A DNA stretch of 64,000 nt from NCBI GenBank assembly GCA_023229765.1, contig JALNYO010000018.1, forward strand, positions 1 to 64,000. The letters are read 5' to 3'. Position numbers and translations under genes: made by a program. Numbering within the stretch: the first letter of the stretch is position 1; each line of letters opens with the position of its first letter. Source of the DNA: Syntrophales bacterium (GTDB lineage Bacteria > Desulfobacterota > Syntrophia > Syntrophales > UBA5619). A model generated the notes under the pieces. The model searched no databases. It was given only the letters and a program-made list of their open reading frames with translations, and had not been told where the DNA came from. Shown piece after piece: positions 1-8,915 of this stretch.

Positions 1-50
1 TTCATGATTGACGATGTCCATTTTGGGCTTGACTATTTTCTATAGAATTA

Positions 51-171
51 TTGAATTTCTCCCGAAATGTTGTTAATTGTCATTCCCGTGAAAACGGGAA
101 TCTGGTCTTTTCGGGAACTTATAGATTATGAACATTAAGCTTCGCTTTCCCGCCTGCGCGGGAATGACAAA
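51..171. repeat. Palindromic repeat, family 1 core copy
   Basis: A 121-bp block that recurs essentially identically at 9973-10093. It contains a small palindrome (CATTCCCGTGAAAACGGGAA) and the tag ATGAACATTAAGCTTCGC, then a second inverted CCCGCCTGCGCGGG. Related copies lie at 23535, 25974, 27997 and 58485. It is intergenic here, and no ORF of credible composition crosses it. It is most likely a non-autonomous mobile or REP-like element. Confidence 0.8.
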
Positions 172-240
172 AGGGTATAGATTTTCAAAGCTCTCACCCC
201 GGGTGTGGGGTGTAAGGGCACGTCATGCCGTGCCCCTATC

Positions 241-490
241 TGCGCCCCGGACGCGACGGAGCGCGTCTCTCCAATTTTATGAACATTAAACTGCGTTTCC
301 ATCTTTCTTGGTGACGGTGCGCTTTCGTGGGAGTCGCATGTAAACAGAGGTTGTAAAAAGCGAGCGATACCGGAAAGTTTAGGCCTCTTAACATATCTGG
401 AGATAATTACAATCGGAAAATAGTGATGAAACATTCATTACGGCACGCCTTAATGTAATTGGAGGGACGCGCTCCGTCGCGTCCGGGGCA
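241..490. repeat. Inverted-repeat-bounded element
   Basis: Two arms of about 34-36 bp (241-276 and 457-490) are reverse complements with about two mismatches plus a 2-nt length difference; they share CGGACGCGACGGAGCGCGT. About 180 bp lies between them, including a diverged ATGAACATTAAACTGCG tag related to family 1. There is no transposase ORF. It could be a MITE or a large cruciform. The stretch 1-523 holds no credible protein gene. Confidence 0.55.
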
Positions 491-523
491 TCGGCATACA
501 TCCTGATTTTCCCGAAAAATTGA

Positions 524-552
524 TTGACACGCAGGCGCCCTTTACCTATATA
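524..552 (+). promoter_or_regulatory. sigma70-type promoter for carB
   Basis: TTGACA at 524-529 and TATATA at 547-552 are separated by exactly 17 bp. This is the best promoter match upstream of carB. Transcription would start near 559 and give a leader of about 145 nt containing the family-2 palindrome. Confidence 0.65.
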
Positions 553-585
553 CCCGCAGGTAAGTTAAACAGGTCTATATTAACT

Positions 586-673
586 AAAAACCCCCATGCT
601 TGGGGCAAGCACAACGAAGGAGGAAAATCCCCCCTTGCCCCCTTTGGCAAAGGGGGGGTGGGGGGATTTTCAT
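586..673. repeat. Palindromic repeat, family 2 copy a (carB leader)
   Basis: A G/C-run palindrome with core CCCCTTTGGCAAAGGGGG, flanked by AAAATCCCCCC and GGGGGGATTTT, and preceded by the CCCCCATGCTTGGGG arm typical of the family. It lies between the carB promoter and its ribosome binding site, so it would fold in the mRNA leader. Other copies: 20980, 24124, 47522 and 56915. Confidence 0.75.
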
Positions 674-704
674 ACAAATACACCGCCATCCAAGGAGAGT
701 GACC

Positions 705-3700
705 ATGCCCAAAAGAAGCGACATTGATAAAGTTCTGATTATTGGTTCGGGTCCGATCGTTATCGGTCAGGCCTGCGAGTTCGATTACTCGGGGACACAG
801 GCCTGTAAAGCCCTGCGCAAATTGGGGTACAAGATCGTGCTGGTCAATTCCAATCCGGCGACCATCATGACCGATCCCGGCATGGCTGATGTTACCTACA
901 TCGAGCCGCTTAACCTGCAATCCTTGACGGAGATTATTGAAAATGAGCGCCCCGATGCGGTGCTTCCCAATTTGGGAGGGCAAACCGGCCTCAATTTGAC
1001 GTCGGAGCTCTACAAGGCAGGGGTGCTGGAAAAATACGGCGTCAAGGTGATCGGCGTGCAGGTAGATGCCATCGAACGAGGTGAGGATCGGATCGCCTTT
1101 AAAGAGACGATGAACCGGCTTGGGATAGACATGCCGAAAAGCGAACCGGCTTACAATGTCGAAGATGCGGAGAAGATTGCCCTCGCTCTCGGCTACCCGG
1201 TTGTGATCCGTCCCGCCTATACGATGGGCGGCACCGGCGGCGGCCTTGTCTATAATGTGGAGGAGCTCCGCCTTATTGCGAGCCGGGGAATCTCCGCGAG
1301 TCTCGTCGGCCAGATACTTGTCGAAGAGTCCGTCCTCGGCTGGGAGGAACTGGAGCTGGAGGTGGTGCGGGACTCAAAAAACCAGAAGATTACCGTCTGC
1401 TTCATCGAAAATGTGGACGCGATGGGTGTACATACGGGCGATTCCTACTGCACCGCGCCGATGCTCACCATTAGTCAGGAACTCCAGACCCGCCTTCAGA
1501 AATATTCGTACGATATCGTGGATGCGATCGAGGTGATCGGCGGGACGAATGTCCAGTTTGCCCACGATCCGAAAACGGATCGGGTCGTTGTCATTGAAAT
1601 CAACCCCCGCACCTCCCGCTCCTCCGCCCTGGCTTCGAAAGCTACCGGCTTCCCGATCGCGCTTATTTCCTCGTTCCTGGCGGGAGGATTGACCCTTGAC
1701 GAGATACCCTACTGGCGGGAGGGAACCCTCGACAAATACATACCGTGGGGAGATTATGTCGTCGTGAAGTTTTCCCGCTGGGATTTCGAGAAATTCCCCG
1801 GCGCGATCGACAAGCTCGGAACGCAGATGCGCGCCGTCGGCGAGGTGATGAGCATCGGCAAAAACTACAAGGAGGCCTTTCAGAAGGCGATTCGCTCCCT
1901 CGAAAAGGGGCGGGCGGGTCTCGGTTTTGTTAAGGATTTCAACAAAAAATCGGTTGACGACCTTCTCGAAATGCTCTCCGAGCCTTCCAGCGAGCGGCAG
2001 TTCATCCTCTATGAGGCCATCCGCAAAGGGGCCGGCCTTGAGGAACTGAACAGAAGGACTCATATCAAGGGCTGGTTTCTCGAACAGATGAAGGAACTGG
2101 TCGAGACGGAGGAGGAAATTCTCGCTTATAAAGGAAAGGTCATGCCGGACGAGCTTCTCAAAAGGGCCAAGCAGGAGGGGTTTTCCGACCGTTATCTTGC
2201 CCAGATTCTCGGGGTTCCGGAAGATGAAATTCGCCGCGGGAGGACAGCGCTGGGTGTTGTCGAGTGCTGGGACGCGGTCCCGGTAAGCGGGGTGGAAAAC
2301 GCCTCCTATTACTACTCGACCTACAACGCCCCCGACCGGGTGAGCGCCAGCAAGAACAAAAAGAAGATCATGGTTCTGGGCGGAGGCCCCAACCGGATCG
2401 GACAGGGGATAGAATTCGACTACTGCTGCGTTCATGCGGCCTTCACGCTTAGGGACGAGGGATATGAGTCGATCATGGTCAACTGCAACCCGGAAACTGT
2501 TTCGACCGATTACGACACCTCCGACAAGCTCTACTTCGAGCCGCTGACGGTCGAGGATGTGCTGGCGATCTACGAAAAGGAAAAGCCGGAAGGGGTTATC
2601 GTCCAGTTCGGCGGTCAGACGCCGCTGAATCTGGCCCGGCAGCTCTCCCAGGCGGGGGTTCGCGTCATCGGCACCTCCCCCGATACGATCGACTTGGCCG
2701 AAGACCGTGATCTCTTCAAGAAAATGATGGAGAAGCTCGGCATTCCCATGCCGGCTTCGGGCATGGCGAGCAATTTCACCGAAGCGATAGGCATTGCCGA
2801 AAGGGTCGGCTATCCGCTGATGGTGAGACCGTCGTATGTCCTCGGCGGTCGCGGCATGGAGGTAGTTCATGACGAGGAGATGCTCAAGCGCTACGTCGAA
2901 GCGGCGGTCGGGGTGACCCCAGAGCGGCCGATTCTGATCGACAAATTTCTCGAAAACGCGATCGAGTGCGAGGCGGACGCGATCTGTGACGGGACGGACG
3001 CCTTTGTCCCGGCGATCATGGAGCACATAGAACTTGCCGGCATCCATTCGGGCGACTCCGCCTGCGTCATCCCGCCGATCAGCATTTCCGCACGTCACCA
3101 GGAGACGATCAGGGACTACACAAAACGCATTGCCATCGAACTGGGAGTGGTTGGCCTGATGAACATCCAGTACGCCATTGCCGGAGAGATGGTCTATATC
3201 CTCGAGGCTAATCCCCGCGCCTCGCGCACGGTTCCCCTTGTTTCGAAGGTTTGCAACATCTCGATGGCGAGAATCGCCACACAGGTGATGTTGGGGCAAA
3301 AGCTGGCGGATTTGCAGATCAAGCAGAGTTCGTTCTCTCATTTCGGGGTAAAGGAGTCGGTTTTCCCATTTAACATGTTCCAGGAGGTTGACCCGATTCT
3401 TGGACCGGAAATGCGCTCCACCGGCGAGGTCCTCGGTCTCGCGGATTCGTTCGGCCTGGCGTTTTACAAGGCAGAGGAGGCCGCCCAGCAGGTTCTCCCG
3501 CGGGAAGGCACGGTTCTCATCACGGTCAATGATCAGGACAAGGGAGGCGCCCTGGAAGTGGCCCGGGCCTTTGGGCAGATGGGTTTTGCGATCCTGGCGA
3601 CCGGAGGGACACAGGAATTTCTCGCCGCCAACAACGTACCGGCGCAGTCAATCCTGAAAGCGCACGAGGGACGTCCGAATATCGTCGATGCAATCAAGAA

Positions 3701-3908
3701 CGGGGAGATCGATCTGGTGATCAACACCCCGGCGGGAAGGCTGAGCCAGACGGATGACTCCTACATCCGCAAGGCGGCAATAAAGTATAAAGTCCCGTAT
3801 ATTACGACGATCGCCGCCGCCGTCGCCGCCGCGAAGGGCATCGCCGCTTTCCGTCAGGGACACGGCCGGGCGAAGTCCCTGCAGGATTACCATCGCGATA
3901 TCCACTGA
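705..3908 (+). CDS. carB: Carbamoyl-phosphate synthase large subunit
   Basis: About 1067 residues, the normal CarB length. The enzyme makes carbamoyl phosphate from bicarbonate, two ATP and ammonia delivered by CarA, for arginine and pyrimidine synthesis in the cytoplasm. Two homologous ATP-grasp synthetase halves are visible: an N-terminal half opening with a GSGPIVIGQACEFDYSG-type motif and a second half opening with GGGPNRIGQGIEFDYCC. A C-terminal MGS-like allosteric domain follows (about residues 935-1067). The ATG at 705 is chosen because AAGGAG sits 7 nt upstream; the longer open frame starts inside the palindromic repeat. carA is not adjacent, so carB is transcribed alone here from its own promoter. 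No defect is seen. Confidence 0.97.
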   Translation: MPKRSDIDKVLIIGSGPIVIGQACEFDYSGTQACKALRKLGYKIVLVNSNPATIMTDPGMADVTYIEPLNLQSLTEIIENERPDAVLPNLGGQTGLNLTSELYKAGVLEKYGVKVIGVQVDAIERGEDRIAFKETMNRLGIDMPKSEPAYNVEDAEKIALALGYPVVIRPAYTMGGTGGGLVYNVEELRLIASRGISASLVGQILVEESVLGWEELELEVVRDSKNQKITVCFIENVDAMGVHTGDSYCTAPMLTISQELQTRLQKYSYDIVDAIEVIGGTNVQFAHDPKTDRVVVIEINPRTSRSSALASKATGFPIALISSFLAGGLTLDEIPYWREGTLDKYIPWGDYVVVKFSRWDFEKFPGAIDKLGTQMRAVGEVMSIGKNYKEAFQKAIRSLEKGRAGLGFVKDFNKKSVDDLLEMLSEPSSERQFILYEAIRKGAGLEELNRRTHIKGWFLEQMKELVETEEEILAYKGKVMPDELLKRAKQEGFSDRYLAQILGVPEDEIRRGRTALGVVECWDAVPVSGVENASYYYSTYNAPDRVSASKNKKKIMVLGGGPNRIGQGIEFDYCCVHAAFTLRDEGYESIMVNCNPETVSTDYDTSDKLYFEPLTVEDVLAIYEKEKPEGVIVQFGGQTPLNLARQLSQAGVRVIGTSPDTIDLAEDRDLFKKMMEKLGIPMPASGMASNFTEAIGIAERVGYPLMVRPSYVLGGRGMEVVHDEEMLKRYVEAAVGVTPERPILIDKFLENAIECEADAICDGTDAFVPAIMEHIELAGIHSGDSACVIPPISISARHQETIRDYTKRIAIELGVVGLMNIQYAIAGEMVYILEANPRASRTVPLVSKVCNISMARIATQVMLGQKLADLQIKQSSFSHFGVKESVFPFNMFQEVDPILGPEMRSTGEVLGLADSFGLAFYKAEEAAQQVLPREGTVLITVNDQDKGGALEVARAFGQMGFAILATGGTQEFLAANNVPAQSILKAHEGRPNIVDAIKNGEIDLVINTPAGRLSQTDDSYIRKAAIKYKVPYITTIAAAVAAAKGIAAFRQGHGRAKSLQDYHRDIH

Positions 3909-3940
3909 GATCCCGTTCTGAATCAGAGAGGATGACTGGA

Positions 3941-3983
3941 GAAAAAAAGAGAAGACAACCCTGTGCGAACCAGGGTTGCCTTC
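3941..3983 (-). terminator. Rho-independent terminator of the HTH gene
   Basis: A 13-nt arm at 3951-3963 pairs with 3971-3983 around a 7-nt loop. On the minus strand the stem is followed by a run of seven T (3948-3942). It lies 17 nt past the stop of the minus-strand HTH gene, between it and the end of carB, so it may also separate the two convergent transcripts. Confidence 0.7.
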
Positions 3984-4000
3984 TTGCCTGTGCCATTGGC

Positions 4001-4405
4001 TTAAAACCGTGCGGCGTCCGTTCCCTGTTCAGGGCGGGAAGAGGCGTACAAACCGAACTGAACCGTGAAGTCCGTCGCCTCGACCACCGGCCGGATGTTG
4101 CGGCGCACCTTTTCCATCCTCACGATGCCGTAGCGGGCCATCGTCTTGAGCGTCCGGGAGAGGTTGCTGCTGCTCCTGCCTGTCGCCTCTTCCAGCTCCT
4201 TGAGCGATTCGGGCTTCCGTTCCAGGATGGTCTTCAGCAGCAACTGGTTTTCGTTGCTCAAGACCTGCGCCATGGATCGCACCGATTCAAACCACACCTT
4301 GGGTTCGTCAGGCCGCGGATGGTGTTCACCGCGGGCGATGGCCAAGGACCGCTTCTTATAGTCCTGATAGGGCATGATGCCGATGTGGAGCACTTTCCGG
4401 GCCAT
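4001..4405 (-). CDS. Winged-helix (MarR-like/HVO_A0114-type) transcriptional regulator
   Basis: 134 residues. The C-terminal half reads as a winged HTH: LLKTILERKPESLKELEEATG followed by a recognition-helix segment SSSNLSRTLKTMARYGIVRM. Proteins of this kind often sit beside DUF6516-type toxin-like partners and act as antitoxin or autoregulator. Here the partner upstream survives only as a fragment (4417-4617). ATG 4405 is preferred because GAGAGGAA lies 7 nt upstream; an ATG at 4420 that overlaps the upstream stop is possible. Cytoplasmic. Whether it still controls anything is unknown. Confidence 0.7.
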   Translation of the reverse strand: MARKVLHIGIMPYQDYKKRSLAIARGEHHPRPDEPKVWFESVRSMAQVLSNENQLLLKTILERKPESLKELEEATGRSSSNLSRTLKTMARYGIVRMEKVRRNIRPVVEATDFTVQFGLYASSRPEQGTDAARF

Positions 4406-4416
4406 GTTTATTCCTC

Positions 4417-4617
4417 TCATTTCTCTCCCATGATCCGCTCGGCCTCGCGCCAGAAGTCCTCCAGCAACTGTTCCGCCGATTCGTAATCGTAGGGCGATGT
4501 CTTTTCCCCTTCATGGAGAGATACGTTATCATCAGATGATAATAATCGCAATGCTTTTTTCAGTGCATGGCACGCAGACCAGGGCCCGACCGCTTCTGCC
4601 GTCCAAGCCAGCGTGTT
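4417..4617 (-). pseudogene. Remnant of DUF6516-like toxin partner
   Basis: An open frame of 66 codons with no good start codon ends in SPYDYESAEQLLEDFWREAE and a TGA that overlaps ATG 4420 of the HTH gene. The tail resembles the conserved C-terminus of small DUF6516-type proteins normally paired with this HTH family. The expected N-terminal core is absent and a stop (TGA 4618-4620) closes the frame upstream. I read it as a 5'-truncated toxin gene, from remembered family features rather than a search. Confidence 0.4.
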
Positions 4618-4699
4618 TCATCCCGAAGTCAATAACGATCATGTTCTTGTAAAAGCTTTGACTTCATTGCGTAATAGTGAACCGCTTAAAAAAAACGGC

Positions 4700-4730
4700 T
4701 TGACATAAATATCAATATCGAGACTATAAG
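4700..4730 (+). promoter_or_regulatory. Possible promoter for the PAS-GGDEF gene
   Basis: TTGACA at 4700-4705 with TATAAG at 4725-4730 (19-bp spacing, or ACTATA with 17). A start near 4737 would make a TTG at 4740 leaderless and supports ATG 4788 as the real translation start. Confidence 0.4.
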
Positions 4731-4787
4731 AACATACATTTGACTGCTGATTATTTGTGGGGTTGGGAAGGTTGCGTGAGGTATGCG

Positions 4788-7058
4788 ATGAAGGATTCAT
4801 CCCAGGCGAATAATAAAGACCTGTTGGAAGAGATGTCCGCCCTGAAACAGAAAATCAAGGAACTGGAACAATCGGAATCGGAAGGTGTGAGAGCCTCTAA
4901 GGCAGCTCGGAAGAGTGAGGCATATTTCAAGGCGATCATCCAGAACTCATCCGATATCATTCTCATATTGGATAAGGTTGGAACCATTACCTATGCGAGT
5001 CCCTCTACTGAGCGTTTTCTCGGCTACGCGCCGGACGAGTTGATCGGGAAAAGAACATTGGATCTGATTGTATCTGACGATAAGCCGAGGGCTATTGAGG
5101 ATTTTAGCAGGGCATTACTGACAAAAGAAGTCCCCATCCATAACGTTTTCCGCATAATGCATAAAGACGGCGCCGAGCACATTCTGGAGGGGATCGGCAA
5201 GAATCTCCTTGATGATCCGATTGTTGCAGGCTTCGTGATGAATGTCCGCGACATCACCGATCGCAAGCAGATGGAAGATGCTTTGCGGGCGAGCGAGGAG
5301 CGATATCGCACGATTCTTGAAAACATCGAGGATGGCTACTTCGAAGTTGATATTGCCGGTAATTTGACTTTCTTTAACGACGCGGTTTGCCGAATGACCG
5401 GATCTACCCGCGCTGAAATGATGGGTATGAATAACCGTCAATATGCCGACAAGGAGAACAGTGAAATATTATATCGAGCCTTTAACAAAGTCTTCAAGAC
5501 AGGGGAGCCCTCAATAGGAGTAGGTAATGAAATTATTAGAAAAGATGGAAGAAAACTACACATTGAGTCCTCTATATCTCTCATAAGAAATACATCCAAT
5601 CAACCGATAGGGTTTCGCGGTATCATGCGAAACGTCACTAAACGGAAGCAGATTGAGAAAGAGGCGGCCATCCTTTCCGACATCGGCCGGCTGATCGGCT
5701 CCACGCTGGACATCGATGAGGTGTACGAGCGGGTCGCTGCCGAGGTCCGGAAACTTATCCCTTTTGACAGGCTCACTATCAACCTGAACGACTATGATCA
5801 GAATACCGTTACTGTCGCATACGCTTTCGGGTCAAATGTTCCCGGCCGAAGACTGGGAGATTCTTTACCTCTGCAGGGGTCGATAAATGAGGCGCTTGCA
5901 CACACAAAGACCGGCATACTGCTCCATCCGACAGGCGCGGACGAACTGGCGGGACAATATCCTCATATCGTATCCACTTTTCAGGCGGGGATAAACTCGT
6001 TTATGAGTGTTCCCCTGATCTACCGGGACGAATTGATCGGCGCCATCCATTTCCGGTCGAAAACGCCGAATGCCTACACAGAGAACGATCTCCGCCTGGC
6101 GGAGAGGATCGGGGCGCAGATTGCCGGGGCGATCGCCAACGCGCAGTTGTTTTCCGATCTCAAAAAGGCGGAAAAATCATTGCGGGAGAGCGAGGTACGT
6201 TTCCGCGGCCTGGTGGAGCAGGCCGCGGTGGGCGTGGCCGAGATCGATATGAACACGGGCCAATTCCTGACGGTGAACCGGCGGCTTTGCGAAATGGTCG
6301 GCAGAACTCAGGGTGAAATGATGGCCACCACCGTTATGGCGATCACGCATCCGGAAGATCTTCATCTGCACGATGAAAAAAGACGAATGATGCTGGCCGG
6401 GGAGATCGGGCACTACAGCCTGGAGAAGCGCTACCTCCGGAAGGACGGGGAGACCGTCTGGGTGAACATCACGGTGTCGCCGCTCTGGAAGCCTGGGGAA
6501 ATACCCGGGCGGAACATGATCGTAGTCGGGGACATCACGGACCGCAAGCGGATGGAGGAGGAGATCCGGGAGATGTCCCTCCGGGATGGGCTTACGGAAC
6601 TCTACAACCGGCGGGGGTTCATCACCCTGGCGGAGCAGCAGATCAGGGCGGCCAACCGGGGCAAGAGGGCAGTGTTAGTCACCTTCATTGATTACGACGG
6701 CCTTAAACGGATCAACGACACCCTGGGTCATACAGAGGGGGACAGGGCACTGATCGATACGGCTGATGTGCTCCGCCGGACGTTTCGGGAATCGGACATC
6801 ATCGCCCGCCCGGGCGGGGATGAATTCGCCGTCCTGTCCATCGATGCAGCGGTCATGAATCTTGAGGACTTTTCGGTACGTCTTCAACAGCATATTGCTG
6901 AATTCAATGCAAGGGCATCCCGGCCCTACAAGCTGGCGATGAGTTGGGGCACTGCCGTCTACGATCCCGAATCACCTCTGTCCCTGGATGAACTGATGTC
7001 CTCTGCCGATCAGCGGATGTACGCCCAGAAAAAAGCGAAAGCGAACCAGAGAATGTAA
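4788..7058 (+). CDS. PAS-PAS-GAF-PAS-GGDEF diguanylate cyclase
   Basis: About 756 residues, soluble, with no membrane segment. The order is a short N-terminal coiled coil (residues 5-40), PAS (about 40-155), PAS (165-285), GAF (300-450), PAS with PAC tail (465-580), and GGDEF (585-750). The catalytic GGDEF motif is intact (about 676-680). An RxxD inhibitory site (RESD) lies five residues before it, so c-di-GMP synthesis with product inhibition is expected. The sensory half should respond to small ligands or redox signals. There is no EAL domain. The gene stands alone between the HTH gene and the convergent ABC operon. ATG 4788 is chosen over TTG 4740, which lacks an SD and sits at the promoter. 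Confidence 0.9.
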   Translation: MKDSSQANNKDLLEEMSALKQKIKELEQSESEGVRASKAARKSEAYFKAIIQNSSDIILILDKVGTITYASPSTERFLGYAPDELIGKRTLDLIVSDDKPRAIEDFSRALLTKEVPIHNVFRIMHKDGAEHILEGIGKNLLDDPIVAGFVMNVRDITDRKQMEDALRASEERYRTILENIEDGYFEVDIAGNLTFFNDAVCRMTGSTRAEMMGMNNRQYADKENSEILYRAFNKVFKTGEPSIGVGNEIIRKDGRKLHIESSISLIRNTSNQPIGFRGIMRNVTKRKQIEKEAAILSDIGRLIGSTLDIDEVYERVAAEVRKLIPFDRLTINLNDYDQNTVTVAYAFGSNVPGRRLGDSLPLQGSINEALAHTKTGILLHPTGADELAGQYPHIVSTFQAGINSFMSVPLIYRDELIGAIHFRSKTPNAYTENDLRLAERIGAQIAGAIANAQLFSDLKKAEKSLRESEVRFRGLVEQAAVGVAEIDMNTGQFLTVNRRLCEMVGRTQGEMMATTVMAITHPEDLHLHDEKRRMMLAGEIGHYSLEKRYLRKDGETVWVNITVSPLWKPGEIPGRNMIVVGDITDRKRMEEEIREMSLRDGLTELYNRRGFITLAEQQIRAANRGKRAVLVTFIDYDGLKRINDTLGHTEGDRALIDTADVLRRTFRESDIIARPGGDEFAVLSIDAAVMNLEDFSVRLQQHIAEFNARASRPYKLAMSWGTAVYDPESPLSLDELMSSADQRMYAQKKAKANQRM

Positions 7059-7207
7059 TCGGGAACAATCGGTTACACGACTGATGTACAGAACGCGTAC
7101 ACAAATCAATTTGGCCGTTCTGTTTCTGACCCTTTTCCTTATCTTTCTTTCCGCCCTTGTCTCCCATTACTGCTTTCAGCCTGCTATACGCGTCAACCGG
7201 ATGAGCC

Positions 7208-7972
7208 TTATTTCTTATCTTTTTGAAAAAGGCTGTCATCGAGACCGGTGTTGATCCGCCATTCGCTGTAAGAAATATCGATGTCTCCTTCCCCCGACAC
7301 ATCATCGAGTCTGCGCATGCCTGAGGAAACGGGATTATCGCTTGTGCTAAAAAATGCGGCATCGGCATTGCGCATCTCTTCGGGAAAGGTGAGGTGGATG
7401 TGGACCTTTTCCGGCAGCGGCCATTTCTCAAGACCCTGCTCAACGGTCCTGTAAGTGAGCTTCACCTGCCCTTTTGTCCCTTTGACGGAGAGGCTTTCCA
7501 TCTGCCGGATCCGCAGGGGATTTCCCCCGACCCAGACATGATAATACCTAATAAGTGCCTTGGTTTCGAGTGGTTCCACCCTGAACACGTCCATCGTACT
7601 CCCGTTTAGATTCTCGGTCCGTTCGTAGGTGATCAGATTTTTTGCGGGATCGAACTGGAACGGGTTGAACACGCCGCTGTCGCGGGGGATCGGTGCAAAA
7701 CTCCTGGTTTCGATGTGGAACTTGTCTGGTTTCTTGAAGTAAAGGGTGGCGCTGAAATCGGGAATCCGGATGGTTGGCATGTTCACTTTTGCGTGAATCC
7801 TGACGGTGTAGTCGTTCAAGTCCCGATAAGGCTTTACCAGTTCGGTAAAGACATGCCGGGGATCAGGCCTCTGCTTCGCGCCGGGTTTTTCCTGCGTTGC
7901 TGCCTGCGCTGGGGCAATGAGAAGAAAGAACAGGCAAAACGTCAATACTTTGTTCAGGGTAGGAAATTTCAT
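7208..7972 (-). CDS. LolA/LolB-fold periplasmic lipoprotein-sorting-like protein
   Basis: 254 residues with a clear Sec signal peptide (KVLTFCLFFLLIAPAQA, cleaved after AQA). The mature part is rich in beta strands and typical of outer-membrane lipoprotein-sorting (LolA-like) proteins: a DFSATLYFKKPDKFHIETR strand pair and a late YRTVEQGLEKWPLPEKV strand. It probably binds a lipid or lipidated molecule in the periplasm. Its ATG directly follows the TAA of the ABC permease, so translation is coupled, and it is the last gene of the ABC operon. This suggests it receives the exported lipid. It is not the canonical LolA, because lolCD is elsewhere (60-62 kb). Confidence 0.75.
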   Translation of the reverse strand: MKFPTLNKVLTFCLFFLLIAPAQAATQEKPGAKQRPDPRHVFTELVKPYRDLNDYTVRIHAKVNMPTIRIPDFSATLYFKKPDKFHIETRSFAPIPRDSGVFNPFQFDPAKNLITYERTENLNGSTMDVFRVEPLETKALIRYYHVWVGGNPLRIRQMESLSVKGTKGQVKLTYRTVEQGLEKWPLPEKVHIHLTFPEEMRNADAAFFSTSDNPVSSGMRRLDDVSGEGDIDISYSEWRINTGLDDSLFQKDKK

Positions 7973-8812
7973 TTACGAAAGAATGTCCTTTCTGGAAAAA
8001 TAGACGATCGCCGCCAAGAAAAAAGCAATGATGAAGCCGGCCAGGATGATGACATTGGTGCGGATGACGCCCCAGGGAATCGGATCATCGAACACCTTCT
8101 GCCACGCATCGAAGTAATTGAGGAACAGATAGGGGCGGATCGCCTGGAACAGCTCGAAGGGCAGGCTGATAATGATGATGCTGACAATAATGACCGCCAT
8201 TGTGGCAATGATCGGACCGATGGAGTTGTCGGTAAACGCCGAAAATAGAAAGCTGAGGGAGGAGACGACGAACATCGCCAGTGTGGCCAGACCGTAGGCC
8301 ATCAGGAAATATGCGGGCAGATGGGATTCCGGGATAACGAGGATTCCCCGGCGGATAACCAGCAGATCGCCGCTGCCGAAGGCCCAAAGGGAAAGGCCGA
8401 GCGTCAGGCCGCCGATGAAAAGTACCATAAGCGCCGTATAGATGAGGGTGACGATGAACTTGGCCGTGATGATCCTGGTTCTGGAAACTGTATGAATGAG
8501 AAGGAAGCGGAAGGTTCCTGCATTTCCCTCGCCGGCGATCTGATCCCCGGCCACTATGGTCAGGAGGATCGGAACATGCACCCAGAGGGCGCCCATGAAG
8601 AAAAAGCCGAAAAACCAGCCGTTCAAGACATTCCCGCCGATCACGAAGTCGTTCTGCAGCAGGGAAAGCAGGTGCCGTTCAAAAGAAAGCTTTCCTCCCA
8701 GCTTCAGGCCTATCACTACCAGGGGGACGATCATGCCGAAGGCCAAAAACCCGATATAAGTGCGCCAGCGGGTAAAGGTCTTGATCAGTTCGAACCAGAT
8801 TAGATGCATCAT
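7973..8812 (-). CDS. ABC-2 type transporter permease
   Basis: 279 residues with about six hydrophobic segments. These include TYIGFLAFGMIVPLVVIGL near the N-terminus, then GWFFGFFFMGALWVHVPILL, FIVTLIYTALMVLFIGGLTL and a C-terminal NVIILAGFIIAFFLAAIVYF. The ABC-2/NosY-like layout fits the membrane half of an exporter. Downstream of the ATPase gene in the same orientation, and its stop abuts the LolA-like start. The gap to the ATPase gene (8813-8915) carries three tandem copies of the ATGAACATTAAGC-type tag. The start is either of two adjacent ATGs behind GGGGAG. Confidence 0.85.
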   Translation of the reverse strand: MMHLIWFELIKTFTRWRTYIGFLAFGMIVPLVVIGLKLGGKLSFERHLLSLLQNDFVIGGNVLNGWFFGFFFMGALWVHVPILLTIVAGDQIAGEGNAGTFRFLLIHTVSRTRIITAKFIVTLIYTALMVLFIGGLTLGLSLWAFGSGDLLVIRRGILVIPESHLPAYFLMAYGLATLAMFVVSSLSFLFSAFTDNSIGPIIATMAVIIVSIIIISLPFELFQAIRPYLFLNYFDAWQKVFDDPIPWGVIRTNVIILAGFIIAFFLAAIVYFSRKDILS

Positions 8813-8822
8813 GGTATGTCCG

Positions 8823-8902
8823 CTCTCCCCTTTATGAATATTAAGCTACGCTTTATGGACATTAATCTTCTATTTGTGAACATTAAGCTACGCTTTCTTG
8901 AC
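8823..8902. repeat. Three tandem ATGAACATTAAGC tags
   Basis: Within about 80 bp the unit (A/G)A(A/C)ATTAA-GCT-CGCTTT occurs three times (starting near 8834, 8855 and 8876) with small changes. It is the same tag found inside family-1 elements. It lies between the ATPase and permease genes of the ABC operon, inside the transcript. Confidence 0.6.
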
Positions 8903-8915
8903 AGCGATGAATGCC

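Noticed and set aside
1374..3341. Long (655-codon) minus-strand ORF inside carB
   Set aside because: A shadow of carB caused by GC-rich codons: no SD, Arg/Asp-rich random sequence, fully inside a certain gene.
7084..7254. Possible 56-residue single-helix membrane protein on the plus strand
   Set aside because: It has no SD, overlaps the end of the LolA-like gene on the other strand, and its hydrophobic part is simply a T/C-rich intergenic stretch.
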